DNA of 32,457 bases from an archaeon. GTDB taxonomy: Archaea; Halobacteriota; Syntropharchaeia; Alkanophagales; Methanospirareceae. Made by a program: the position numbers and the translations under genes. The DNA lies in the NCBI GenBank assembly GCA_030019325.1, contig JASEFB010000004.1, positions 1 to 32,457 of the forward strand, given 5' to 3'. The notes beneath the pieces are model-generated. The model saw only the letters and a program-made list of their open reading frames with translations. It did not search any database and was not told the origin of the DNA. Positions 17,966 through 27,448 of this stretch are shown in pieces; the first letter of the stretch is position 1; every line of letters begins with the position of its first letter.

Positions 17966-18580
17966 ATGGCAATAAAATTGGAAGAAATAGATAAAAAGGG
18001 AGCAGTTTCAGTGGAAGAGGCAATAGCTCGGAGGAGATCGAGGAGGTCGTTCAAAAGAACCAAGCTCACAAAGAAGCAACTCTCGCAATTAGCATGGTCT
18101 GCGGGAAAGGCGCCTTCTGCGGGCGCTACGTATCCCCTAGAGTTGTATGTAGTGATAGGAGCGGACTGCGCGGAGGATATAGATGCCGGCATATATCATA
18201 CTGAACGTGGATATTCGGAGTTAGAGGTGCATAAGGAGGGCGATTTAAGAACAGAGTTAGCAGATGCCTGTTTAAGCCAGATGTTCATTGCTCACGCCCC
18301 GGTATCGTTTGTGATTGCTGCTGAATATGAGAGAACAACGCGAAGATACGGAGACCGTGGCGTACGATACGTGCTTATAGAAGTGGGGCATGTATCACAA
18401 AACATATATCTACAGTGCGAGGCGTTGGGTCTGGCTACCGTCGCCATCGGTGCGTTTCATGATGAGGCAGTTGCACGGGTCTTGAGTCTTCCAAGGGAGC
18501 ATAGGCCTCTCTATGTGATGCCGGTGGGTGTGAGTGTAGAAAAGCCAGGCAGATCAATGAATTCACGCATTGAGACATGA
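17966..18580 (+). CDS. Nitroreductase family protein (SagB/ThcOx-like)
   Basis: 'EAIARRRSRRSFKRTKLTKKQLSQLAWSAGKAPSAGATYPLELYVV' and 'YVLIEVGHVSQNIYLQCEALGLATVAIGAFHDEAV'. Confidence 0.9.
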   Translation: MAIKLEEIDKKGAVSVEEAIARRRSRRSFKRTKLTKKQLSQLAWSAGKAPSAGATYPLELYVVIGADCAEDIDAGIYHTERGYSELEVHKEGDLRTELADACLSQMFIAHAPVSFVIAAEYERTTRRYGDRGVRYVLIEVGHVSQNIYLQCEALGLATVAIGAFHDEAVARVLSLPREHRPLYVMPVGVSVEKPGRSMNSRIET

Positions 18581-18583
18581 ACG

Positions 18584-18656
18584 CATGTGGGGCCCTGCCC
18601 CACGACCCCGCAATCGCGGGCTCTGCCCGCGTTCCCGCGAGCCTGAAAGGCTCAGT
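18584..18656. repeat. Double-hairpin repeat core R4 with an extra hairpin, between convergent genes
   Basis: ATGTGGGGCCCTGCCCCACGACCCCGCAA-TCGCGGGCTCTGCCCGCG-TTCCCGCGAGCCTGAAAGGCTCAG. Confidence 0.75.
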
Positions 18657-18662
18657 AAGAGC

Positions 18663-19190
18663 TTATGCCCATTCAATCACTTCGCAATTGTTCTTAATGA
18701 CCTTTTTGGTGGGGTAGATCTCTTCAATAATCTCGTCCGGATCGAACCAAAGATAGATCTCTTTTTTCGCGGATTCCTCGGAGTCCGAGCAATGGATGAC
18801 ATTCTCCATGATACCTTTTTTGTTAATCCTGCCGTATGCTCCGCGGATGGACATCGGGTCTGCTTCGAGCGGATTCGTTGCACCGGCGATCCTTCGCACT
18901 TTTGAGATCGCGTCCTCCCCTTTGTACACAAACGCAAGTACGCGTTCATACTCTGGGCCATAGGTTTTACCGGAAAAGTATTCATAAAGGTCATTAAAAA
19001 ACGGTTCGTCTTTTAAATGCTCGTAATGCTGCTCCGCAAGTTCCCGGGATACCTTGACAACCTTTGCACCAATGATCCTCAGGCGTGCTTCTGAAAGGCG
19101 GGTGAGGATGTTCCCGGTCAAGGATTTCACCAGTGCGTCTGGCTTCAAAATAATCAGTGTGTATTGAGGGTTCTTTGTTGCTTCGGTCAT
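18663..19190 (-). CDS. ndk: Nucleoside diphosphate kinase
   Basis: 'YTLIILKPDAL', 'KGEDAISKVRRIAGATNPLEADPMSIRGAYG', catalytic 'NVIHCSDS'. Confidence 0.93.
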   Translation of the reverse strand: MTEATKNPQYTLIILKPDALVKSLTGNILTRLSEARLRIIGAKVVKVSRELAEQHYEHLKDEPFFNDLYEYFSGKTYGPEYERVLAFVYKGEDAISKVRRIAGATNPLEADPMSIRGAYGRINKKGIMENVIHCSDSEESAKKEIYLWFDPDEIIEEIYPTKKVIKNNCEVIEWA

Positions 19191-19262
19191 TGCTTGTACA
19201 CCTTTCTGGTTACCTTTTCAAGAGGATTATTCAGTATAAATATAAGATCTAACATATAAATT

Positions 19263-19328
19263 CACGTGATCGAAGGTGAAAATGCAATCGCAGTGGCGAG
19301 GGAAATGGCAGGCGCAACAAGCACCTAA
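19263..19328 (+). pseudogene. NDK-like fragment (HVIEGENAIAVAREMAGATST*)
   Basis: Matches the NDK segment 'xEGENAIxxxRExxGATNP' on the strand opposite to the adjacent ndk. Confidence 0.4.
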
Positions 19329-19937
19329 TTACTTCCCTTTTCGGTGTAATTTAAGTAAATTCAGATACTGTTCTTTAGACCAGGGTCTTCTATGGGGAAA
19401 TATTCTTTCGCTTACAAATCTGACATCTTCTACGGTGTAAAATGCATGTGCATTATATCGTTTGATAATCTCAATGATATTGGGAAGATCATGACGGTCT
19501 AAAATGACATAAATGATCTTTACTTGCCCTTCAATGCCTTCTGCATCGGTACTCGTAACTCCATAACCTTCAGATTTAAGAACCTCTACTAATTTAGATG
19601 CCCTCTTTCTGGTAATAATTCGAATAATCTCTGTCCCTATTAACAACTTATTGTCCAGGTAGATGCCAACAAAAGTTCCAATCGCAAAGCCACCAGCATA
19701 AGCAACATAATAAACAATGTTTGTAAAATGTTGAAAAATCTGAGCAATTGCAAGAAGCCAAACCACTATCTCAAAAAAACCGACCACCGGTGCAAGATAT
19801 TTGAAGCCTTTAGAAATAAAGATAACGCGAATTGTGCCAAGGCTCACATCTAAAACGCGCGCAATAAATATGAACAATGGCAGAAGAACCAGTGTATATA
19901 TCTCGGAACTGAAGAATGGTAGGTAGCCCATATTCAT
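19329..19937 (-). CDS. DUF5698/DUF2179 (UPF0316) membrane protein
   Basis: 'ARVLDVSLGTIRVIFISKGFKYLAPVVGFFEIVVWLLAIAQIF' and C-terminal 'RKRASKLVEVLKSEGYGVTSTDAEGIEGQVKIIYVILDRHDLPNIIEIIK'. Confidence 0.88.
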   Translation of the reverse strand: MNMGYLPFFSSEIYTLVLLPLFIFIARVLDVSLGTIRVIFISKGFKYLAPVVGFFEIVVWLLAIAQIFQHFTNIVYYVAYAGGFAIGTFVGIYLDNKLLIGTEIIRIITRKRASKLVEVLKSEGYGVTSTDAEGIEGQVKIIYVILDRHDLPNIIEIIKRYNAHAFYTVEDVRFVSERIFPHRRPWSKEQYLNLLKLHRKGK

Positions 19938-20005
19938 CCTCGCCTTAAATCAGTTTGTCGCATGATGAAATTATACCTAATTGATGAAGATGTATAAAAA
20001 AGCTT

Positions 20006-21295
20006 TCACGTCAACAACCGCACCAAAAACTTCACATAATCCTTTAAATCCTTGATTCTAACGTTCTCATCAGGTCCGTGCGCGTTGCTCTCGATCGATC
20101 TGCCAACACCAAAAGCACAAACTGGTTGCTTTGTCCTTTGAACGGCATAAGCAACATCTAAACCCCCTTGCACACCTATTATTCCTTTAGAAACGCCAAA
20201 GGCATCAGATGCTGCAGCCTTTACCCGTCTTACCCATTCGTTATCCGGATCGGTAAACATAGGCGGGTAGCCAGGTTTACAATACAGTTCTAATTCTATT
20301 CCATGCTTTGTTTTTATGGCTTCTACTGCATCTTCAAACTCTTGTATCACTTCCTCAACTGCTTCCTCGGATATATAGCGCCGGTCGCCCCGCAGGGTGC
20401 AACTCGGTGGTATAAGATTCTCCTTCACACCACCGTTTATCATCGTAACGTTAAAGACCGGCTTTATATGCCTCTGTCCTATTAGTTCCGTGATGTCAGG
20501 ACTGCAGGGTACTTTCGATTCCCTATGCTCAATCTCCTTCTTCAGCTCTTCTAACTCCCGAACCACGAGCAGTGCCTTTTCGATCGCATTCACACCCAAA
20601 AATGGCAGAGAACTATGGCATGACTTGCCATATACCTTTATCTCCCAGTTCATCACACCATTCGTTGCTACAATTATACCCTCGTTATCACCATCCATAC
20701 AGAGTAAATAATCGCCCTGTAGGAGTCCGTCATCGGCAAAGAAGCACAACCCGGAATAGAGTCCGATCTCTTCATCCGTGGTTAACGCAACCCGAATGTT
20801 ATAGGTGCTCTCTAATCCCAGCTCATCCATAATGCGTAATGCAGTTACAAGTGATGCGACGCTTCCTTTCGAATCCGCGACACCACGCCCATATACCCTG
20901 TCATCGCTAACCACTGGATCAAAGGGAGCGGTACTCCACCCTTCTCCTGCTGGAACCACATCTAAATGCGTGTATATCACGATACTCTCCTCTGCGCCGA
21001 AATTCTTGGTGGCGAGGAGGTTCACTCTCTCACCTCGTAACTCCTCTTTCTTTTGCCGCGCTTCATATACCTCTTCCGGCATCGCTATCCTTTCGCATCC
21101 AAACCCAAAATCCTCAAATACCAGGATAAGCCAATCAACTATTTTCCCATAATTCTCGCCTGGGGGAACAAATGTAGGTATTCTGACCAATTCCTTGAGA
21201 CAATCAATAAGATACTTTTGAGTTTCTTCTCTTTCCGCTATTTCTTCCAGATCCTCTTTTATTTCTTCTTCCATCTTTCCCTTTTTGTCGCTCAT
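20006..21295 (-). CDS. M20-family metallopeptidase/deacylase (ArgE/DapE-like)
   Basis: 'IVIYTHLDVVPAGEGWSTAPFDPVVSDDRVYGRGVADSKGSVAS', 'TTDEEIG', 'AFGVGRSIESNAHGPDENVRIKDLKDYVKFLVRLL'. Confidence 0.92.
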   Translation of the reverse strand: MSDKKGKMEEEIKEDLEEIAEREETQKYLIDCLKELVRIPTFVPPGENYGKIVDWLILVFEDFGFGCERIAMPEEVYEARQKKEELRGERVNLLATKNFGAEESIVIYTHLDVVPAGEGWSTAPFDPVVSDDRVYGRGVADSKGSVASLVTALRIMDELGLESTYNIRVALTTDEEIGLYSGLCFFADDGLLQGDYLLCMDGDNEGIIVATNGVMNWEIKVYGKSCHSSLPFLGVNAIEKALLVVRELEELKKEIEHRESKVPCSPDITELIGQRHIKPVFNVTMINGGVKENLIPPSCTLRGDRRYISEEAVEEVIQEFEDAVEAIKTKHGIELELYCKPGYPPMFTDPDNEWVRRVKAAASDAFGVSKGIIGVQGGLDVAYAVQRTKQPVCAFGVGRSIESNAHGPDENVRIKDLKDYVKFLVRLLT

Positions 21296-21356
21296 ACTTA
21301 CAACAATCTTAAATACGCAGACAAAAATAGTAAAGCGGGGGTGAGACGATTAATTA

Positions 21357-22037
21357 ATGCACGAGAAATTTAGCTGCATGGTGGTTGATTGGGACTATGC
21401 ATACGACCTCTGCAAGGATGTACGTGAGGAGATAACGGCTGCTGGATTTGAGCCGGATGTCATAATTGGAGTGGCGCGAGGAGGCTGGTTTTTAGCTCGA
21501 GTGCTGTGTGATTTCTTTCTGCTTAAAGAGTTGCTCAGTTTGAAGATGGAACACTGGGGGATAACAGCTACGATTACTGGTGATGCTCAGATGAAATACG
21601 GGCTTGATGAGGAAGCTAAGAGAAGACTGAAAGAGAAGAAAGTACTGATAGCAGATGACGTGACTGATACCGGGGAGAGCATAAATCTTGTAGTTAAGTA
21701 TGTTAAATCACTGGGAGTAAAGGATGTAAAAACCGCAACCATGCATCATAAAACGTCTTCCTCCTTCATTCCCGATTTCTATGGCGAGCTTATACGAGAA
21801 TGGAAATGGGTGATCTATCCCTGGAGCATCCATGAAGACGTGATGGAGTTAGCAGGGAAGGTACTTGCTAAAGGTGAGAGGTGGATGAGTCTGGGTGAAA
21901 TAAGGGCTTCTATGAAGGAAGAGTTTGATTTTTACGTGCCCTATCATCTGCTCAAGGAAGTAGTGGAGAATATGGCATTCCACGGTAAAATAAAAAGTAA
22001 AGAAGAAAGGGGGAAGGAGGTGTGGCTGCTGTGCTAA
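21357..22037 (+). CDS. Phosphoribosyltransferase with a C-terminal extension
   Basis: 'PDVIIGVARGGWFLARVLCDFF' and PRPP motif 'VLIADDVTDTGESI'; roughly 55-residue C-terminal extension; start may be internal at MVVDWDYAYDL. Confidence 0.88.
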   Translation: MHEKFSCMVVDWDYAYDLCKDVREEITAAGFEPDVIIGVARGGWFLARVLCDFFLLKELLSLKMEHWGITATITGDAQMKYGLDEEAKRRLKEKKVLIADDVTDTGESINLVVKYVKSLGVKDVKTATMHHKTSSSFIPDFYGELIREWKWVIYPWSIHEDVMELAGKVLAKGERWMSLGEIRASMKEEFDFYVPYHLLKEVVENMAFHGKIKSKEERGKEVWLLC

Positions 22038-22067
22038 GGCTAAAGATTGACATTTACGATTTATTAA

Positions 22068-23162
22068 TCAAAGCCATGTTATACTCTCGATAGCCTCAGA
22101 AAAACCTTTTATCCCTTTCACCTCTCCTCCCGAATAAATTTCTTTTCTCTCCACCGTTACTGACCCATTTTCGTCCATATCAAAACCATATACCCTTATT
22201 AGTTCTAAGGACTCATCTCTGGCGGATTTTCTGGCAATCGCTCCAAGAAGTATATCCGAATGTGTGGAGAGGATGAAATTTATATTTTCATAATTCTGGC
22301 ATGTGTTTACAAACCATTCTCCGAATTTCACTTGCGCAGGCGGGTGCAAATGAGCCTCTGGCTCGTCAATAAAAACAAAAACTTGCTCTCCCTCCTCACA
22401 ATCGTTCACGGCTTGGTGAAGGATTGGTAACATCACCCATAATTCTTGAACTCCAGATGATGCCTCAAATAGGTGTAGTAATACGTGGCGTAAATCGTCT
22501 TCATAAGCTAACTCTGGGAGAGTCCTTCCGCCTAAAAGCTCTTCCTCTATCTTCTCCACTTGCTTGTTTCTTTTGTAATCACGCGATAATAGTGGGATAA
22601 TATCCGTTACGGTAGCATCTAATCCAAGTAGTAACGCAGCGGGAATTAGAAAGCGTTTCATATCTCCCGTAAAAATTGATTCTAAGTCTTTAATTTTTTC
22701 TGGCTCAATTCCAAACCTGTTTTGCATATCTTTTTTAACTATTTCTCCTCTATTTGCTGCAAGCATCCCAGATCCGCCCAATGCAATTGTATGTATCAGA
22801 AACATTATCGAAAGCGATCTCGTGGGCACATAATACCCCCTGAGTACGTTACCTTCCAGTTTGATGATTGGGTCTTTTTCCCTAAAGAGTTCTATTAATA
22901 AACTTATGCTATCAGCATTAACTTTCGCATATCCGCTGTCTGAATTGCTCCTTAATAATCTTCTCATAGAACCTAATGTCCCTCCAGCCATCACATAAAC
23001 CGGCACATATTCTTCTTCTTGTGAAGCCATGCAACTATAAATAATCCGTGAGGCGATACTCTTTCATGAATTATTAGGTCCTACAAATACAGTTATCCTT
23101 GATAGCTTTATTTTCCCTCTTACTATTGGTCCTATATTTTCTATTTCCGCTTCAACAACCAT
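22068..23162 (-). pseudogene. AAA/OLD-like ATPase interrupted by an in-frame TGA in Walker A
   Basis: From ATG at 23162: MVVEAEIENIGPIVRGKIKLSRITVFVGPNNS*KSIASRIIYSCMASQEEEYVPV...; the ORF track starts only at 23030. Walker B-like 'EQVFVFIDEPEAHLHPPAQ' and 'FILSTHSDILLGAI' are intact. TGA at 23064-23066. Confidence 0.85.
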
Positions 23163-23195
23163 TTTATAAATTATAAGTTATGTCCATTATTAAAT

Positions 23196-23552
23196 CTATC
23201 TCTCTATCACAGATTTAAAACTTAACGAGTCCTTCTCAATATGCTCAGCCCTTAGCCTGGGTATTTTCTCTCGCATTCGCCTGAAAAACGTATAATCCGC
23301 GGTGATAAATAATGTTGGATGTTTAGACCATTCAACTGCCGCTACCTTTGCAAATTTTGCATCATCATCTCCGAAATATCTTCTAAATCTCTCAGGAATG
23401 CCTCTGTTATCCCATAACTTTCTTATCTCAGAACTATTCAATTTAGATTCAACGTAACTGCTTGTATATAGCCTTAATGTCGCTATTTGTCCATGATGAA
23501 CGGTTAACCTTGCCAGTCTCTCCAATTTTTTCTTAAAGTTCAATAATCTCAT
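23196..23552 (-). pseudogene. C-terminal half of a PIN-like nuclease (frame 2)
   Basis: 'DDDAKFAKVAAVEWSKHPTLFITADYTFFRRMREKIP' resembles the C-terminal PIN acidic motif. Confidence 0.5.
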
Positions 23553-23787
23553 CCGGGCTCATACCAAACTTTCTACATATCACATTTATCATGTCTTGGC
23601 TAATACTCATGGCTACCCTTCTGCCAATTTCCCTACCAATTGCGCTAAGTAATTCCTCTGTTATCTTGTACAATCTCTCTTCACGTATTTCTTCCTCCCT
23701 GTTTTCTCTATAACAAAGCCCCATTATAATGCCAGCATCGAATATGACAGCAATTTCACCCCTTTTCTCCGCTCCAAACTCCTTCAC
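23533..23787 (-). pseudogene. N-terminal half of a PIN-like nuclease (frame 1)
   Basis: 'IAVIFDAGIIMGLCYRE' resembles a PIN N-terminal strand with Asp; overlaps the 23196-23552 ORF by 20 nt. Confidence 0.45.
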
Positions 23788-23820
23788 TTACAAATCACCC
23801 GCTGCCTCTAATCGAAAGAA

Positions 23821-24819
23821 TTATACTGTCTCTATCCCAAAGGACTCCAGTAACACCTCGGGATTTATCGCCCCACTGGTAAATGTTTTACCACTGTTCA
23901 AATCGTTCAATGTGATCTCCGCAGGAGCGAACATGGCAGCATCTACTTTGAAGAAGTCGAATCCAGTGTTTTTAAAGGTGACATAGAATGGCTGTCCATA
24001 ATCACGTGAGTTCCGTGAGGGCACTTTCTGTACGTAGCCTTTCAATTCCTCTACCTTCTCGTACTCCACCGCATAATACACGCGACCACAGTATATAATG
24101 CAATCATTGGTCGAACCCATACATTTCACATCATCACCAACGAGAGGTGAGATCGGTACGATCCCATGAGCATGTTTTATGCTGTTTATGTCAAACCCCA
24201 GAGTTTCGAGCTTGTGAATCCCTGTTTCTACCACTCTCGCGGATATTTGCACCGTGCCCGCAACGGAGGCCGTGGGCACCACCACGATATAGAGGTCCTC
24301 GGGTTCCACCCTGCATGCCTTCGCGATCTCCGCTGTCACTTCCTCGTCAGGTATCGTGCTGCTTTCTAAGACCAATACCGCCTCATCTGCATCGTCTGTA
24401 TACATTATCTTCTCATAGAGCTCGCGGGGATTGAGCGAAAGCGCCCTCGCCGGTCCCGACCCCATGCCGAAGAATTTCTTCACCTTTATCCGCCATCCCG
24501 CAAATTGCGATGCCATGCAGGCGATTATAGGATGGTCTGTGGTAACTTCTATTGCCGGTACGGTAAGTTTACCAAGGTTAAAACTGCTGAATTTAAGATC
24601 CGCAAGGTCAGCCATACATATTCTCGCGACGTATAACCCCGCTTCAAATCCCCCCTCTTCTTCCACACCCGCATCTATTATCGTTGTCCCGTTATCCAGC
24701 TCCTCGATACCCACATTCAACTCATCTGCATTGTCCATCATCTCTTCAAATACGTCCAATCCATACTCATTCACGCTTATCATCATTCTAACCACCCTTT
24801 CTAAAGCAAAGCCATTCAC
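23821..24819 (-). CDS. mch: Methenyltetrahydromethanopterin cyclohydrolase
   Basis: '[22 protein letters not shown]', '[19 protein letters not shown]', '[13 protein letters not shown]'; true start probably near 24783. Confidence 0.95.
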   Translation of the reverse strand: MNGFALERVVRMMISVNEYGLDVFEEMMDNADELNVGIEELDNGTTIIDAGVEEEGGFEAGLYVARICMADLADLKFSSFNLGKLTVPAIEVTTDHPIIACMASQFAGWRIKVKKFFGMGSGPARALSLNPRELYEKIMYTDDADEAVLVLESSTIPDEEVTAEIAKACRVEPEDLYIVVVPTASVAGTVQISARVVETGIHKLETLGFDINSIKHAHGIVPISPLVGDDVKCMGSTNDCIIYCGRVYYAVEYEKVEELKGYVQKVPSRNSRDYGQPFYVTFKNTGFDFFKVDAAMFAPAEITLNDLNSGKTFTSGAINPEVLLESFGIETV

Positions 24820-24850
24820 CTATTTATAAGAATAGGATTTTTTTTGAGTT

Positions 24851-25423
24851 ATGAATGAGTATAAAACTGTCCTGTTTGAGCCCAGATTACGAGTTAAAAT
24901 GCTGGAAGAATTAGTTTACCCCTCTATTTTTCGGTCATCATGGCAAGAAGAAGAAAAAATTCGGGCTCTGTTTCGGCATAAACTCAGGGTGGCTGAAAGT
25001 ATAAAAGGAATAGGGGATGCAGAAGAGCGGGAAGAGCTATGCAATGCCCTGAACGCACTTTACTCCTATTACCTAGCCCTTATCGGGTGCTCCTCGTCTG
25101 AAGTAGAAAAAGGGGAAAGCGCGGTTAAGGAAGAATTTAAACGGATAGAAATAGAGGTTAAGGCCTATATACCCGCTCAGAGTGAATCCGCAGAAGAAGT
25201 GACAGCTTCCGTGAGATGGATAAAAGCTCGTTTAGGAATGGTATGGGCTCAACTCGTGAAGAACGCATCTATGCATCACCCCTTCACCGAGGACGAATTG
25301 GATAAATTCAAGAAGGATTTAAATCGTATAGAACTGAAATTGTCTGAGCAACCCAATTCTCAGGCTAAAGTAGATATAGGTGAGGAGATAAAAAGACTGA
25401 GAGAACTCCTGTTATCTGAGTAG
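24851..25423 (+). CDS. Conserved hypothetical helical protein
   Basis: Long ORF with charged, helix-rich composition; no family recognised. Confidence 0.65.
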   Translation: MNEYKTVLFEPRLRVKMLEELVYPSIFRSSWQEEEKIRALFRHKLRVAESIKGIGDAEEREELCNALNALYSYYLALIGCSSSEVEKGESAVKEEFKRIEIEVKAYIPAQSESAEEVTASVRWIKARLGMVWAQLVKNASMHHPFTEDELDKFKKDLNRIELKLSEQPNSQAKVDIGEEIKRLRELLLSE

Positions 25424-26629
25424 TATTACCTTCTTTCTTCTCCTCTCCCGCTCCCATTCCTCCATCTTTTCGTTAAGAACATCCTGGTCTACAAAAGCGA
25501 AATCTTCTTTTAAGAGCAAAGGTATTTCATCAGTGGAAAAAGTGGGTATACCCAATTCAAAAAACCTTGCAGCCGCGAAATGCGATAACTCTTTACCATA
25601 TATTACGGCAACGACACCTTTTCTCGCTAATAGTTCCACGGTGCTTGCTCCCCCGCCGCTGCCATCCTCAAGGAATACAATGTCACCTTTTTCAAGACCA
25701 TATCTCCTATCAATATTCACTATTGCATCCTGACTGAAAGATGGTATCATTTTTATCCTTCTTCCACCTTTTACCTCTTTTCTCCCTTTTAGTCCTTCTA
25801 TGATCTCCACTAGCTCAGCATTCTCCTTCTCTCTCGCTCTTACTTCCTCTTTCAGTCTTTCTATCTCCGTGTCCCTCTTTCTAATCTCATCTGCTTTTTT
25901 TATCTCCTTCATGCTCTCTGTCCGCATAGAATCGAGTTTGCGCTTCAAACTTCTTATTTCACCTTCTTTTTCCTGTACATCAGCCTTTAAAACGGTATTA
26001 AGCTCCTCCAGCAGCTCTATTCTCTCCTCTTTCTCTTTCATAATCCCGCGTAATCTGAGAATATCTCTGCTTTCACTCTCTTCACCCCCTCTCTTCTCGT
26101 CCTGCCCCTTCTCTTCCGTCCTCTTCCTCTTCTCCTCTTGAGCACTGATTAATCCGTTTATAGCAGCACTTATGGACATGCCTTTAACCACCAATGCTTT
26201 TACCTCTTCTACATTCACTCCGGGCGGTGTCTTCTTCTGTACCTGCGAGAATTTCTTCTTATATCGCTTGAATGCGCTGATACAGGCGGCTAATGCATCC
26301 CGCTCATGTACATTTTTATATTCGTAGCCTTCGCCTTTCGTCAGCGCGATCTTCTCTTCCGTTGATAATGATCCGTCTAGTTCGTGAACAAAGGAAGAGA
26401 ACAAAATGCCTACCTTTTTTACCATTGAGGGGGTGGGAGTTACGTCAGAAGCGACTATCAAGGGTTTTCCACGCGATATGATCCGTGTTATCGTATCGGC
26501 GATCGAATAATTTTTTGAGCTGAAGACTTCTACAGGTTTTCCGTTAAGGTCGATTATGGCCACCCCTATCGTCGTGCCAGGATCAATGCCAACGATGGTG
26601 TATTTTCGCTTTGCGTGTGAATCTGCCAT
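25412..26629 (-). CDS. DUF460 family protein with RuvC-like nuclease fold and coiled coil
   Basis: 'TIVGIDPGTTIGVAIIDLNGKPVEVFSSKNYSIADTITRIISRGKPLIVASDVTPTPSMVKKV', long coiled coil. Confidence 0.85.
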   Translation of the reverse strand: MADSHAKRKYTIVGIDPGTTIGVAIIDLNGKPVEVFSSKNYSIADTITRIISRGKPLIVASDVTPTPSMVKKVGILFSSFVHELDGSLSTEEKIALTKGEGYEYKNVHERDALAACISAFKRYKKKFSQVQKKTPPGVNVEEVKALVVKGMSISAAINGLISAQEEKRKRTEEKGQDEKRGGEESESRDILRLRGIMKEKEERIELLEELNTVLKADVQEKEGEIRSLKRKLDSMRTESMKEIKKADEIRKRDTEIERLKEEVRAREKENAELVEIIEGLKGRKEVKGGRRIKMIPSFSQDAIVNIDRRYGLEKGDIVFLEDGSGGGASTVELLARKGVVAVIYGKELSHFAAARFFELGIPTFSTDEIPLLLKEDFAFVDQDVLNEKMEEWERERRRKKVILLR

Positions 26630-26708
26630 CTATTTATTTTTTATCCCCGTAGGCATATAAAATATACCGCTCAAGAGAAGTAGTGTAAAAGGCGAGGAAT
26701 AAATAAGA

Positions 26709-27224
26709 ATGAAGGTGGGAATAGTAGCAGATACCCATGATAATCTCGATGCGATCCGCAGAGCGGTGGAAATTTTTAACGACGAAGGCATCGAACTACT
26801 AATTCACGCCGGTGATTTTGTCGCACCATTTACCGAGCAGTCATTTAGAATGCTAAACGCTCCACTGGTAGGGATATTTGGCAATAATGACGGCGATAAG
26901 CTGCTTTTAAAGGAGAAGTACAGAGAGAAGGGGGTGGGAGAACTCTATGAAGATCCTCATGAATTTGAACTCGTCACCAAGAGAATAATTGTGACCCACA
27001 GACCAAAGATAGTAAAAGCATTGGGTGCCTCAGGTGTGTATGATGTGATAATATATGGACATACGCATAAAGCGGTAATCAAGCATGAGAGCACTAATAG
27101 CCGAGATCAAGGCGAGAGAACGTGGATAATAAATCCCGGGGAGTGCTGTGGATACATCACGAGGAGAAAAACGGTAGCACTGCTCGATTTAGAAAAGGAA
27201 GAGGCGAGAATCGTGGAATTATAA
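26709..27224 (+). CDS. YfcE/MJ0936-type metallophosphoesterase
   Basis: 'MKVGIVADTHDNLDAIRRAVEIFN', 'LIHAGDFVAP', 'GIFGNNDGD', 'IIYGHTHKAVI', 'WIINPGECCGY'. Confidence 0.92.
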   Translation: MKVGIVADTHDNLDAIRRAVEIFNDEGIELLIHAGDFVAPFTEQSFRMLNAPLVGIFGNNDGDKLLLKEKYREKGVGELYEDPHEFELVTKRIIVTHRPKIVKALGASGVYDVIIYGHTHKAVIKHESTNSRDQGERTWIINPGECCGYITRRKTVALLDLEKEEARIVEL

Positions 27225-27254
27225 AAACCACGAGATTTCACGAGATTAACACAC
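27224..27254. repeat. Half copy of the MITE-like end (R5)
   Basis: AAAAACCACGAGATTTCACGAGATTAACACA, near-identical to the R6 left end at 31978. Confidence 0.6.
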
Positions 27255-27282
27255 CCCTTAAGCAAGCAAAGAGTTTTTTAAT

Positions 27283-27304
27283 AAACCCTTTAGAAAAGGC
27301 GTTT
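27283..27304. repeat. Possible hairpin family 2 copy
   Basis: AAACCCTTTAGAAAAGGCGTTT. Confidence 0.4.
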
Positions 27305-27448
27305 ACGGGAAAACCCTGTTTCTTTGATCAAACTTTCTGTGTGAAAGAAAGTTTGTGCGTGAAAAAATAGCAAATTATTTATACTGGGAATTTAAAGTCA
27401 TGTAAAGAAGGAAGAGGTAAACAATAGTGGATAAGGAGGTATACTCAA

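Noticed and set aside
23064-23066. Selenocysteine or a reassigned TGA in the ATPase
   Set aside because: A P-loop glycine position is not a plausible Sec site, and TGA is used as a normal stop by several nearby genes
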